Assembly (NCBI GenBank): GCA_016806645.1
Contig: JACSYO010001810.1
Span: 5,317,501-5,381,500 of the forward strand
Source: Ophiodon elongatus
Taxonomy: Eukaryota > Chordata > Actinopteri > Perciformes > Hexagrammidae
DNA length: 64,000 bases
Direction: 5' to 3'
Within the stretch, counting starts at the first letter, position 1, and each line of letters begins with the position of its first letter. Position numbers and translations under genes: made by a program. The notes below the pieces were generated by a model, which was given only the letters and a program-made list of their open reading frames with translations, was not told the DNA's origin and did no database searches. Shown here piece by piece: positions 36,466 to 49,816 of this stretch.

Positions 36466-37489
36466 AGCTAGCTGAAAAAAAACACAACACATCATTTGTT
36501 TCAATAATTCATAGATAAATGCAGTGTCTATACATCAAGTGCTGAAAACGCATGCTGGCTAAACAATCTTCCAACTGGTTCATTCATGTGTTAGAAAAAC
36601 AAATGAACCGAGATAACTGCTATCCATATTTATTTTGAGTGGCATTGTCAATTAAAAATGACTGCTGACTCCACTATATCAAAGCTTCTGTCAGTATTCA
36701 AATAAATACATTAAAGCCCCATATCATAGACTCTAAACACTCAATACTTGACTCCTACTGTATAGTACTGTATGTCTTTCTGCTATTTCTGCTGTCTTAA
36801 GTCTCCTGCAGTTGAGTTCCCTTGACCTTTTTAAATCAGATGGCTGTATAGAAGCAGGAGGTTTGTCTTTTTAAAGCCAAGCAGAGACTTGGCCCTTTGA
36901 TACGACAGCAGTAGAAAGATAGTGCCAGCCTCCTGCCAGGCCGCCATACTGTCCATCCTGCTACAAGGAGACCAACTATGTGATTGGCCAGAAGGTGCAT
37001 TTGGTAGCACTCAACCAGAGATTGTTTTTAAATGAAGAAAGGGGTTGAGAACCATTTCGCTCAATTTATAAAATATTTCCTCACTTTCAGAATACATTTT
37101 GTTGTCACTATGGGTGCCAGGTACTATGCCCATGGTGACGCCGTGTGTGTCCTCGCTGCAAGAGAGATGGCATGCGTAGTGGAGAGCAGTGCAGTGCAGC
37201 GGGCACTGACGCACTGGCGCAGGGAGATCTGCTGACCAAACAAGCTGCATGTCCCACTTCAAGGACACATTGCAGAATTCACTCTGCACTGTGCACTACA
37301 GCCGTCTGCCCAGCAAGGCTTTTGTTCTGCCTCCATCAGCTCTCTGTTGTAAACTCTATGCTGTCCATTCTCCTACCTGTGAGTGTGTATCTTGTATCCC
37401 TCACCCTCCCTGTGCCCATCTGATAGAGACAGAGGCTTAGCACAAGAGTTTGACGCCAGCTATGGAGCCCCCCTTCAGTTCACACCATA

Positions 37490-38198
37490 TGGAGCTTTTT
37501 CCTATCTTTATTCAAGAGTATGGTCTTTCAATTTCAGATGAGATGACTCCTTGATTTAACGTTCAGATTTTGTAATGCGTTCCCTTAAAACCCTGTCTTC
37601 ACATTAAAATATCCACTTCACTTGGATTTCTGGTCAAACTGTATGCTTGTACATATATTGTTGCTTGCACAGATTTCCTGCGCTCCAGCTTCAACCTTTC
37701 TCCTCACACTCTGCTTCTGTGTGCTCATGAAATGTCTGCTCTCAGATTATTCCTCTGCTCTGGATTTGTTTGTGCAATAGGCTTGTCAACATTCTCCAAC
37801 CAATACAATGCTAGGTGTAGTTTTGACCTATGAAATGATCCCTGGTGAATTTGTTTTACTTCAGCCCACCAAGGCGTCCTTGTATAGCCTACTGCCCTTG
37901 CTTTCTTTATGACCTTTGGAATAAAATGACTATTTCTACTTTATTATTTTACTGTAATAACCGGCCACCATTAGTGTAACCAACTATTTTAGACTGAGTA
38001 TGAGGACAAGGGCTGATATCTAAGTGCAAGCATACAGTTTGAGCAGAAGCAGACCAAATCCATGCGCAAGCAGGGGCTATTTGAGTGTGTGCATAGGGTT
38101 TTGAGGAAAAGCATTTAAAAATGTGAACGTGAAATCAACAAGTTTTGCTCTCAAATTGAAAGACCACGTTCTTGAATAAAGCCAGGAAAAAAGCTCCA
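37490..38198. mobile_element. Foldback / MITE-like element with TA flanks
   Basis: The ends are inverted copies: TGGAGCTTTTTCC at 37490 and its complement GGAAAAAAGCTCCA ending at 38198, each flanked by TA (37488-37489 and 38199-38200). The similarity runs deep: shared phrases 'tttattcaag', 'ggtctttcaattt', 'aaaaccct' and 'caaactgtatgcttg' occur inward on one strand from the left and on the other from the right, so imperfect arms reach about 170-190 bases. No open frame of note lies between them. TA flanks suggest a Tc1/mariner-type non-autonomous element; the superfamily is inferred. Confidence 0.72.
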
Positions 38199-38809
38199 TA
38201 ACATCGCAGCTCAATCTGTCCTCTGGTCCAATCATAGTCACAGTAAAACACACACACAGAGTCCTCCACAGATAGCAGAATTCTCTCTAAATGCTGTGAA
38301 TTACACACCTCCAAAAGAATTGTACAGCAGTGTTTTCAAGATAAAGAGTGAATTGCTTGCAAAGGATAGAAGGTCCGTGAGCTGTTCAGAGAGCCTTTAT
38401 ACTCCTACTCAAAGTTGTTTAGAGCCCAAGGTAACACTTAATTAAGTCCTTCTTTACATCTCCCATTTGTTTTCTTGATTATATAATCTCAACTTTTCTC
38501 ATTTAATATCTAATTTTTGCATTTAGCGATGAAACATGTTACACTTTGCCAAACAGCCTAGCCACACTGACAGCATACCCATATGCCCTTTCTCACATTC
38601 ATTCTGTAGCATCAATGGGATAGGCCTACATTGCCTTGACTGTACAGCCTCCAATACACATCATTCCTGAACACTTTAATAATACATTTCACATTTATTT
38701 GTATAGTGCTTTGTGATTGTATTGCACATGTAATCAAAACAGTGTCACATGTCTGTACTGTTCACGTCGTAATGAAAGATTTTAACTTTAGTGATGATAT
38801 TACAACCTC

Positions 38810-38910
38810 TTGAACCATCAAGCTGCTCTCACTGGTTTTACTTCCTTCGTGTATTGGCTCCCTATTCACATAATACCGGTCAAGTTTATAATAAAGGCTG
38901 CAAATGTGAA
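38810..38910 (+). repeat. Possible decayed LINE reverse-transcriptase fragment
   Basis: One frame reads L-T-G-F-T-S-F-V-Y-W-L-P-I, then P-V-K-F-I-I-K-A. This resembles the 'L-H-W-L-P-I ... F-K-I-L' segment near the C-terminus of several fish non-LTR reverse transcriptases. The match is short and degenerate. Confidence 0.3.
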
Positions 38911-41900
38911 AACAACTCAAGAGGCATCACAAAGACTTCTGATTTTCTATAAAATAATCTGCTGTGCCTCAACAGAGAGTGTTGATGATGGTGCTGTTTG
39001 GAATCCCAGTCAAATAGGCTGCCAATGACAGGAGCTGTGCAGTGTTTAATTAAAATAAGTGATTCCATTCCAGAGAGGCGGTGTAATTATGTACTGGTCA
39101 GTGGCATCAACACCTCTTGGCCTTCTCTGGCCGGGTGCTAACAGAGGTCAGCCTGCACAGTATGACAGGACCATGGCGTCTATGAACTTAGTTCCATCAA
39201 CAGCTGGACAACAAGCAGCATCAGTGAAAGTGAGGAGGAAGCACTACAAAGAGGAACTTTGTGAAAAACCCAAGTTGGTTAATTATTGCTGCTTTACTTC
39301 CCTAAGATTTCTTTTGCCAGGAAACTTAAATTTAGGTGTTTGTTGCCAAGAGTGATGCCCAATCACATTGCGCTGACTATAGTGCAATATCAGCAGAACA
39401 AGTATGGCCTTTTTATACTTTTTTAAAAAAAAAAAATGTATTTGAAGAAATGTCTAAGAAGATCATAAACATGTTTTGAATCAATTTCTAGGCCTACTCA
39501 GGTGTGATGTGCAGATCAAAGACAAACAGAGCCCTTTGTAACAGCAGCAGGCTGCATTGTGAGCCTTCCTGGTGGAAAACAAACAGACAGAAAATGTCTG
39601 GAATGTGCCGTGACCTATCAACTTAACCATGAGGAGAGGGGTTTCCAAATCCCCATCACTGCTGGAGGGCACGACTACACACAACAAACAGGCACAGAGC
39701 ATAGCAGGTTGTCCCAGCCTTTTAAAAGAAAAAGGCCAAGTTGCCCCTCCCCCGTCTTTCACTTAGGTGTCCCAGTAGAATATGGGAGGGAAGGAATAAA
39801 ATAAAAGTATGTTTGAAAAAATCTTTTTTATTGTGGGGCTAAAGCTAGGCTTTTTTTTGGATCTAAAACTTAAGTCCGCTAACATACCAGAAAATGTGTT
39901 TTGAGCTTGTGTGCTCCAAGCGAGCAGACAGTTTTAGGCAAGCTGTGCTGCTGTTGCTCTCCAGAGACTTTTGTGTTATTCAAAGTGTACCTGTACAGCC
40001 AGAAAGACGGGAGAGCACGTCAGGACTGTATTTAAAGCTCCTAGGGCATAACTGACAAAGTTACTATCTGTTACTAACTAATGTCTGGAAGTCACACGTT
40101 AAAAATCATCTCGTTAAACATCCAAGCTGTTTTTCATGCAGGTCGTGCATGTGCTTTCCAAGCACCCTGAGGGGAAATGTACCCGCACTCAACCATACCG
40201 GTAGGAGATGAAACAACAACTGAAGTGACTAATGATATCAAAACATGAACAAATATTAGCTTGTTGATGATGCCATTAAATTAGTTAAAGGAGAACGCCC
40301 AACTTGTTGAAACTCATTTGGAAGAGAAAACAAAGAAACCTGATTATTACCAAAACTGTCTGCAAATATCTTGTTCAACTTTGACCATACTTGCAGGAGT
40401 TGTGTCCATGCAAAGTTTTCATATCCAAAGACGGACTATTACTGACATTTTAGGCCATCTCACTATCAGTTTTACCTCCACATTTTTGGTTTAAGATATC
40501 TTAACTGTTGGCTTTTGTGCAACCTGTCTGATCGACTGACTGCTCATATATGTTGTCATGGCTTATAAGAGATAGTGATATAGATGTTTTTCTTATTTCA
40601 AACAATGGGTAAATCCTGCCATGAAGAACTAGCATTTCATCTCTCTTGATAACTTTGTCTTTTTTTTTCTTGATCATAGCACAGTATTTGTCTGTAACTA
40701 TTAAGAGATATCTAAATAATAACTAATACATATCTTTTTTTCTGAAACCTGCTTTCATAGTCAGCTAGGACTTACTATCTAAGGAGACTGCATCCAATCT
40801 CCATTCCTGTGTAATAATGTATGTACCTGGTCTGAAGTAATGACTGTAATGTTTTCCCTGGCACTACCACGAACACACCAGATGTTTTCACCGATAAGGA
40901 GTTGAGGGAGGACTCTAAACTGCAGCTGGACACATTTTCTGAACCATGCTTCTTACCTTTAATTGCATTTAACTTAACTCTGAAATTTGAGTCTTTATAC
41001 TCACTGTCCATGTTAATTCACAGCCACGTGGCATGGGTGATGAGCAGAATTCAAAATGACCCCCCCCCCCCTACCTTGATAATCACTAGTGATCTGTGTA
41101 CAGTATTTAGCTTATGAATACTTTGAGGAAATACAGCCTTTTGTCACCGCACTAAGCAGAGTTGTGCTGCTTGTCAACACACCCTAAAGATTTTGAATAC
41201 CCTTTTTACAGCGTGTTACTTGTGGAATCCCAGGCGCTCGGGAAGGAACAATGACATGGATACAACTTTAAGCTGACCTGTAATCTAATATAATGCACAC
41301 GTCACGTCTCAGTGCTGTTACTCACAACATTCTTGAAATAGAGGTCACAGGCCTCTGCAGTCTGCGGTTGATCCTCATGGCTGTGGTCCCATAACATGTG
41401 TGCGACTAGCCTCACGATGACAGTTGGAGCTCAGTTGTTGAATCTCAGCAGCCTGTTCTTCATTCCTCGTATCCCCCCTCTCCGTCGTCTTTATTGCCTC
41501 CACCCGAGAAACTCATTAGACAGCCAAATATAAGTTTAACCTTTCATAAACCTTTCTTGGTATTAAGCATTTCAGGCATTCAGTGTGACGTTCTGTGTGA
41601 GCGTTTAAGAATGTAGACTGTTGTGTGTTGTCGGTGTGCGTGTGTTCTGCAGGGGGATTTATTTGTGTGTGTTAGGATATAACCAATGATCATTCATATG
41701 TTCAAATGATTCCCAGATTTTGAAGTAACCAAGGCTTTGTTTTAAAGCTACCCGAGGGCTTGTCATGCTAAACTGTCTCTCAGCCGTAATAGTGAGATAT
41801 AATGGTTCACGATTCAATATTGTCAATAATAATGCCAGATAATAATTGCTGTGAGCCCAAATGTACATTGCTGTGCGCGCTGACTCCACACTGTCTGTCA

Positions 41901-41980
41901 TTAGGACGGGGAAGCAGTCTGAAATGTCAACAAGTGGCAGATAGCTGCTGGGAGGTCACCTTGTGTCATGTCCTGATGAC

Positions 41981-42001
41981 AGACAGACACACACACACAG
42001 A

Positions 42002-42033
<32 letters not shown>

Positions 42034-42100
42034 CACACACACGCACGCACACACACACACACACACACATACGCACATACGCACATACGCATGCAGGCAC
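41981..42100. repeat. Compound (ACGC)n / (AC)n microsatellite
   Basis: A GACA start, an uninterrupted ACGC block of about eight units, then CA and CATACG units. It is CpG-rich in the ACGC block. Confidence 0.93.
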
Positions 42101-43134
42101 ACTTAAGTGCAAACTTTCTCCTGAGGCTTACTACTGCAGCCTCCAATTCGCAGCGTAATTGGCAATTGTGTGGTGTGAGTAAGTGAGTAAGCCATGTGAC
42201 CTGAAAATCGGAGAGCTAACCCATGACAGAGTTGCTGCTTTCTGGCCCCCCCTCCCTGTTTTCTAATTTGATGAGACAAACTGAATTTAATTGTAATGCT
42301 GTCGTGGTCAAGCCAGGCTTATATTTAGCCGGCGGGACTTTAAATCATGGTACTCTGATAACCAATGCAGAGAGAGGAGAGTAGTAAGAGGAGGATGAGT
42401 TCCTGCACGACTGCCATGTCTGTTGGAGGTCTGATCAATAGGACTTAAATAAGAAGGGTTTACACAACAAAGGCTTGCTGGTAATGAAGACAACACACCA
42501 CCTACGTATATTACAACTGAATCCGTAGAGTGCTCAACTAGTGCAACTCGTCTCGTGTAACTCTTTTGATCATTTAATAGTGCATTGTATATATTTCATT
42601 TTTCTACTTGCCTTTTGTGTAAGGAAATGACACAATGTACATTAAGACGACATGCCTTTCAAGTCCACTCAGTTTGGTCTGGTTTTCTGAGGTTAAAGTC
42701 AGTCCCTCCATGTTAAGTCTATAAAGGCCGTTGTATACTTGTCTGTGTCCAGAGAGTCAGCTGAAGGAGTAGAAAAAAGGGAGGAAGAGTGGGCGGCCTA
42801 GATTTAAGAGTGCCCTAACACAGAAACAGCTGGAGCACGTCAGACATCAGGGAAATCAACATTGACCAATTATTAATATTCCTTGTTTTTAACCTATTTT
42901 TACCAGCCGTGTGTGCTTCTCCACATCGACTTAAAACAGTGAATACTAGTAACAGGCACAGAAAACTATTTAAAGTCTTTTTTTTTTTTGGGATGACTTA
43001 CTTCTGATTATAGTCATCCCGATGCAGTAAATACAATGCTGAAACAAATGCTAAGAATTAGGGCTACGTGTTCACGAATGCTGGATTTCTTGCATGGTGT
43101 GTTCACTCATGTGACACAGTCAGTGTCTGCAGTA

Positions 43135-43258
<124 letters not shown>

Positions 43259-46200
43259 AACTGCATGTTTAGTAGTCTTTGAAAAGGAGTTTGCGATCAC
43301 TGTGCTTTTTGTAGATGCGTATTGTTCTGGCCTTGTAGAGTAGTAAAAATACATTCTTTCTGGGTCATTATGGCAACAGTAGAGCTGACACACCTCATCC
43401 CCTTAGTCAGACTACAGGACATATTATGCTTTATCGAAAGCACTTGCTATTTACGAGTAAAAGGTGTGTTTTTCTGATTTTGTTGATTTGATCTTTCGTC
43501 TTTAATCACTCTTGAAGAGATTTTTAAAGATCTATGCTTATAAAAGTGTAACTGGATTTGAGTAAAGCCTAACTCCGACATCTGCATCGTGCATTAGTGT
43601 CCTTTCGCCTTCTTGGAGTGCTGTGAGGATGTCTACAGGCCTCAGCAGTGTCGTCCTCAAGGCCTTGACCTCTGACCCACTGTTACTGATGCTGCGTCAG
43701 GATCAGCGCTGTAGGTCACAGAAGACGAATGATGGGCTAATGCTGAGCTTCAGCAGGGCTGCCATCAATCTGCACTTTCTCTTGAGGGCAAAAGGAATGG
43801 GCCGCCGGCTAGAGACCATGTGTTATCTCCGACAATCACCTGGGACTTCGTTCTGTATTTTTTTTTTTTGCCGTCGTCAGGCTTTGCACATGTATGTATG
43901 TGTGTGTGCCCATAAATACACGCACACACACACAGATACTCCTTCCCCCTTCCTTTGTGTCGCGGCCTGTTTGTTGAGTTAGGCTGTGGGTTTGGCCCTT
44001 GGCTTACATGTGTGTGAGGATAAGTGCAAAAGCAGACCCTGTGCTGGCTGCCCTGTCTGTCTCTCTCTGGAACTGACCGTTTATTCTGGTCTTTTTTCTT
44101 TAAGGAGTGGTGGAGGGGTTTGAAGCACAGAATCCCTTGCTCTGTGAAAAATGCTATTTCAAGACTTAGCTGGGACAAGAGTTTGTTTTTGTCTTGGAAT
44201 CCGCTCCACTTGTTTTTGAAGTATCGTCTAACAAGTTAAACCCCACCCTTCGCAATCTAACACTGGTTCCATAAATATGGGATATTTTGTCTGGTGCAAT
44301 GGACTGGTATTTATTAATTGCATTTTTGGAGATGATTATTTTAAAACAATAGGTTACAGAAGTTCATGCATTCCTGCGGTGAAACCCTTGACGAGATCCT
44401 CAAGAAGGCCCAATAATTCCTGAGGTTGACCTCAACCTATTTATTTCACCACTTGCACGTTGTTTACTGCTTTAACAGTTCACACAGTGTCAGCCACACT
44501 AAAGTGTTACTTTATTTACTTTGAAACAACCCGTTTCCCTGGCACTCATTAAGTCAAAAACATGAAGCTTCAACCATCTTTCGCTCCAAGCAGGTTGAAA
44601 CTAATGCAATGAACTAATTGCAAATATTTGACACAGGTCTGTTTTTAAAATGTAACTTCACTTAATGAACTCCTGAGGTAGGTGCTTGAAACTTTTATTT
44701 CCCTAGTGAGGCTTTCCCTAGCACAGGCTTCACCGCCTCAGCTATTAGAGGCCGATTAGCCTGCAGTGGAGTTGGCAGACGGTATCAGCTGGCTGGTGTT
44801 ACTGAGCAAGAACAATATCACCACAGCTGACTCTCTGTCTTATCTTCCACATGTCCTGGAGGACAGTGAGCAGCCGTGCCGCTGCCTGGTCCAAAGGCTG
44901 CCTGACTTTGAATTGTGGGCGTATGTGGAATGTGTATCTGGAAAAAGGCCTGGGAGGGCTTTGAGAATTTTTTAGAACAAGCACATTATTCAGTCATTTT
45001 TCCCCATGTATGGGGAAGCAGGGAGAGCTGGCAGAATACCTCAGGAAGCTGGTGAAATGGACCTCAGGCTGTTGTCTGTTTGACAGACATGAGCAAACAA
45101 GCCCCCGTGGCTGCTGCTTTTCTGTTTGTGTGCATGATATAACACCAATTATCTATCAGCCATCTGTGGCGTTGCTCACATACAAAATTACGAGTTATTG
45201 CTCTTAAGGTAAGGTAAAGCCTTGAAGTACCACGTTTGTCAGAATGAAGGTTTAGCTAGTTTAGCTTTAGGACATTACTTTAGTTGCGTTTCTCTGCGGC
45301 ACATTAGTGCACGCTACTGCAGCACAGATGTTCCATCTTTCTCTTTCTTCTCTCCCTCACAGAGTTTAAACAGCATGCGTCTAACCTCTGCTCACCTTAG
45401 GCTGGAATCTACTATATCTTTTCTGGGTTAATTTCTTTCTGTCTTCCTGTCAGTTTCCTCACTGTGAGGCTCACCCAGGGCTTTGACCACTGACAATAAT
45501 GCTTGAGATTTCAGCAGGGAGGATATTGATTGAGGAGCTGGAGGATGGAGAAGCAAAGCTACAGACCGAATGAGGGAGGCTGTGAAAAAGGGGGAGTAAT
45601 GGCAGGCAGCGAGAGGAAGCATGGAAGTATAGAGGATAGAGGGAAGATAACGAGAGCTGCTGAGATAAAGTAGAACAAACGATAGGGATGTGATGGTTGG
45701 AATAAGAGTAACAGAATATCTCTTCAACATGGTAAGAAAAGAAAACATGCCATTGGGAGAATTATTGCTTATTGATGACCAGGGCTATTTTATGCAAAAT
45801 AATATTAATTGGATTCATTTTTTCCGACGCCCTAAAACTAGCTGAGCGAGAGGGACATTTTTTTTACTTGTTTTCGAAAATCAGGAAAAAGCAAATAAAA
45901 CAGGAAAATATTTCAACAGGCAGAGTAATATCCTACATACCTGCTGTCTCACAGGCCTGGAGGACTCATTAACTACTGTACATTGTGTAGATAAAGGCGT
46001 GTATGTGTTACAGAGCAGGACCTCAGGCTATGTCAGGTATGGGATCGGCCTGTCAATGTCTCACGTTCAGCTCAGGTACAGTATGTCTCATGAAAGAAGA
46101 TGAGACAGATGGTCTTAAAGCAATGCTGAGAAGCTCCAAATCACTTCACTTCAAAACGATCAGGCTGTAAAGAATCTCTCCGCTGGATGGTTAAATTACC

Positions 46201-46771
46201 TCAGTCAGCAGGTGTACTAGCGATAGTGTCAGTTTGCACACGGTCACAGATAAGAGGATCCAACAGGTTCTTTTGACATCACTAGAGGACCAAGATGTTA
46301 ATCTGATACTCTGCCCTTTTCAGTATTGTAAAAGTATTTGTGCGTAACTTGAATGCAGTCAGTGATGACTCTTTTGAGGTCTCCTGAAGCGGTTCATAGT
46401 GGATTTCATTCTTACATTTTTAAGATGGGACGGGCAGGAGATCGATTGATCATCAATCATATGTTCCTTTCGCAAGTAATTAATCAGAGCAGCACATTGT
46501 AGTGTCGGGGGAAAGAAAATAAAGCCTTCTGAGTTTTTGCAATGTAGAGACAAACAGCCCAATCAGTCACAATCAGTTTCACAGATGTGCGAGAAAATAA
46601 CCGCACTACAGGTTAGACACCACCAGGCTGAAGTCAGTTTGAAGATCCCAATAGACTCTCCAGTGAGTTGAAGTCAGTTTAAAGTTCGTATTGACCAGCT
46701 GGTCTTACGTCATCAGTAATAGCTGTGATCAACTGAAGGATGGGGGGTGTTACGAGCCCCACTAACCAATT

Positions 46772-46890
46772 TCCTGACCTGTTCAGGGTGTACACTTTAA
46801 GCCTTTTGGCATTTTGTAATGCATGCTGGGATAGATTCCAGTCCTCCACAACCCTGCACTGGATGGGTGGGTTTCGATAATGGATGGATG
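46772..46890 (+). repeat. LINE/SINE 3'-tail type repeat
   Basis: 'cctgttcagggtgtac', 'atgctgggatagattccag' and the ending 'gataatggatggatg' match the tail shared by many teleost L2-type LINEs and SINEs. The copy is diverged and short. Confidence 0.65.
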
Positions 46891-47286
46891 AACGTCTGGG
46901 TGGGGTAGCTCTGACATAAATGCAGCATCAGAAAACATAAGGAAAGTGTAGCTGTCATCTCAAGCACTCTAGTTTAAGCCAAATTTAACACATGATATAT
47001 GAAAGTGAGCCAGCGAGGTTCCATTGCACAGCAGTTAGTCCCATAGCACTTGTTATCCTCTAAATGTAATGAGCCTCCAGGTCACAAGGGAACACTTTCA
47101 CTCTGATTTTCTTTGGCCATTTGGGCCATTTGTGTGCTTCCTGTCTCCAGATAAGGGCTTCAGAAGTGGCTTTATCCCAGCGCTGGGATGTGTGACTGAG
47201 CAGCCAGGCATCCCTAACTGGGACACACTTCTTTGTAAGATGTTGTTCTTCTACCCCTGCTTACCTCACCCATGCTGCTAATCAGC

Positions 47287-47289
<3 letters not shown>

Positions 47290-47354
<65 letters not shown>
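47290..47354. repeat. (GT)n microsatellite
   Basis: A 65-base GT tract followed by a short GA tract (about 47359-47370). Confidence 0.95.
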
Positions 47355-47355
<1 letters not shown>

Positions 47356-49783
47356 CAAGAGAGAGAGAGAACATATGCGTATACATTCTGCCTGCTCAGG
47401 CAAATGTGAAAGTGGATGATGTGTGTCCTGTGATCGCAAACTGGAATGTGTGTTACGTTAGCATCTGCAAGCAAAGCACAGTCACGGGTCAGCAAGAGCC
47501 TCAGTCAGTCACACACTTCACTTCCTCGTTCCCTCCTTCCTTCCCTCTCTCTCTTTCTTTCCAGGAACTGGGCAGCTTGCCTGAAGACGGTAGTGGTTAA
47601 CACCACCCTCCAAAGAATCACTGCACTCCTGTCCTCATTGTCCTTCAATATGTAGCAGGGTCCTTCTGATTATCTGATGACTCAGTGTGTTGATGGCGCT
47701 TTTATGATGATGGTGTTGCTCTGTCGTCTTCATTACATGGTCAAGCAAAGGACATTTCCACTGACTCTCAAGGAAGCAGATGATTTCTTTCTCTTCTGTC
47801 ACTGGATCTCTCTCTTCTTGAACGTGAGAGTGTGAGGGTATATCATGCAATTGTCGTCTTTGACAGACAACTGAGAAGTAAAGCAAGGCCCCAGATGTAT
47901 ATTTTTACACTCAGCTATGGTCATAATCTCTGTTTGTTTTTAGAGTCCTTGCTTTTTGGACTTTGTGGTATTAACTGGCATGATAAAAAAAAAATGTGTT
48001 TTATGGTTTTGCAAGCGGCTCACCTCTTTCCAAATGTGATGTAGGAGTAATCTTCTGTTCCAGCTCAGGACTCTGGGTCTTCTTCTGTTTGTCATATAGT
48101 GTTCAGTCAACCAAAAGAACCTTCCTGAGGCCCAAATTATATTTCACCTCCTTGAAATGCTTGTTGTTTACGGGCATGTAAGTAAAACACAGTATTAAAT
48201 CCTTAAGTCCTGAAATCCGGTGCCACTCTCCTCGAGGTATTGTGCTGGAATGAACCCAGGCTGTGCCGCGGCTGAATCTTTCATAGGACATATTCGGTTT
48301 TCGCCTGTTCGGGTGGTTGCTAATGCAGTAAAGTCTTTTTGGATGAGGAGTTTGCTGTGAGGTAACCAGAGTAAACAGTGTTATCGGGCAGACTGCAGAA
48401 GGAAGTGTCCGTCATCAGCTGAGCGATCGAACCTGAGGCTCTCCTTGACGCTGATGCTTCCGACTTTTGGGTCACGCACTGATGAGTGTGTTTTTCTTTA
48501 CAAACCCTTAAATAATTTAATTTCCTTTTAGTGTAGGACTGAGAAAATGACTTATATCTAGATTATTTCCGTTTTAAATTCATCTTGAAATAAATCTATT
48601 GAATGACGCATTTAAAAGGCATTTTAATGAGGCTTTCCTTATTGTTCTGTAAAAACGATGTATTGAATACGAACGCCAAATCAATGCATCATTCAATCAA
48701 ATTGAAATATGTTTTGTTTGTTTACAGCGATGCACTTTAAGGCACTTTCAGACACTTGTTTCTTTTCTGTGAACTCTTGGGTCAGCCGGCCAGGATGGAT
48801 TCAGATGTTCACGTTGTATCTCGGCAGGCTCTGTTCACATCCTAAGGTCATAGCATGTGTCACAAACACTGTGCTGCGGGCCCTTTCAGCCTCAGTCAGG
48901 GGCCATCAGCTTCAAAAGAGTCTGTGGCCTGAGGTTGACCTTTAATGCTTCGCCTACACAATTATACCTCCAAGCTGCGTTGGTCTGAGTCCTCTCATAG
49001 CTGCTGAACTAAAGGCCACTCCGATGAGCCGTTGCAGCTTTGCATCACCACCAAATTACCCAAAGGTCAATGAGGTCACACCTGGCAGGCAACCTGGCTT
49101 CATGACATCAGTTGTGTAGTGCGTGGTGTACCAGTGAGCGCATGAGGCTGCAACGGGGAGAGAAAGAAAGACGGTGCTTGCGATTAATGTTGTTGAATAC
49201 TGGTGGTAGACATTTCATTAGGATCAAGAGCATAAAACTGTATCCTCCACATGAGAGAGTGAGACAGACTACAATGCTGTATTATAGACTCTTATAGTCT
49301 TCCCTTTTTTCTTTGCTATAGTTTTTTTTTTTTTTTTTCATGAGTCATATAGCCGAGACCAAACAAAAGACCATTTCCATTTTCTCATTTCTAGCTCGAG
49401 GAGGTTGAGATGGAGGTTGGACTTCTGAAAGATGAGTCAAAGCTACACAACTTCCTTCAGGACACCATGAACGCAGACCCTCATTTTCTTTGGAGTTAAT
49501 TTGAGAAAGACATAAAGGATAGACATGGAGACAGACGGCAACATGCAGAAAAGACGACAGGCTGAGAGAAAGAAAGGACACGGAGGGAAACAAGAAGATA
49601 GACAAGAAATACAGCCCAGTGTTCCTCCTCTATTCTGGGAAGATATATACGTGGCAGATCTCCAGCCTGCCTTTACCCTGATGTCATCTAACATATCTCT
49701 GACCTCAGCTATCATCTTGCCTAGCAGCGCAGCACCAAATGGTATGGCAACCAGATGACTGATTTTTATCCAATTATGTAGTG

Positions 49784-49816
<33 letters not shown>

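Noticed and set aside
45341..45760. 106-codon minus-strand frame rich in Leu and Ser near 45.4-45.7 kb
   Set aside because: It is a translation of purine-rich (GA-rich) DNA on the opposite strand, not a credible membrane protein.
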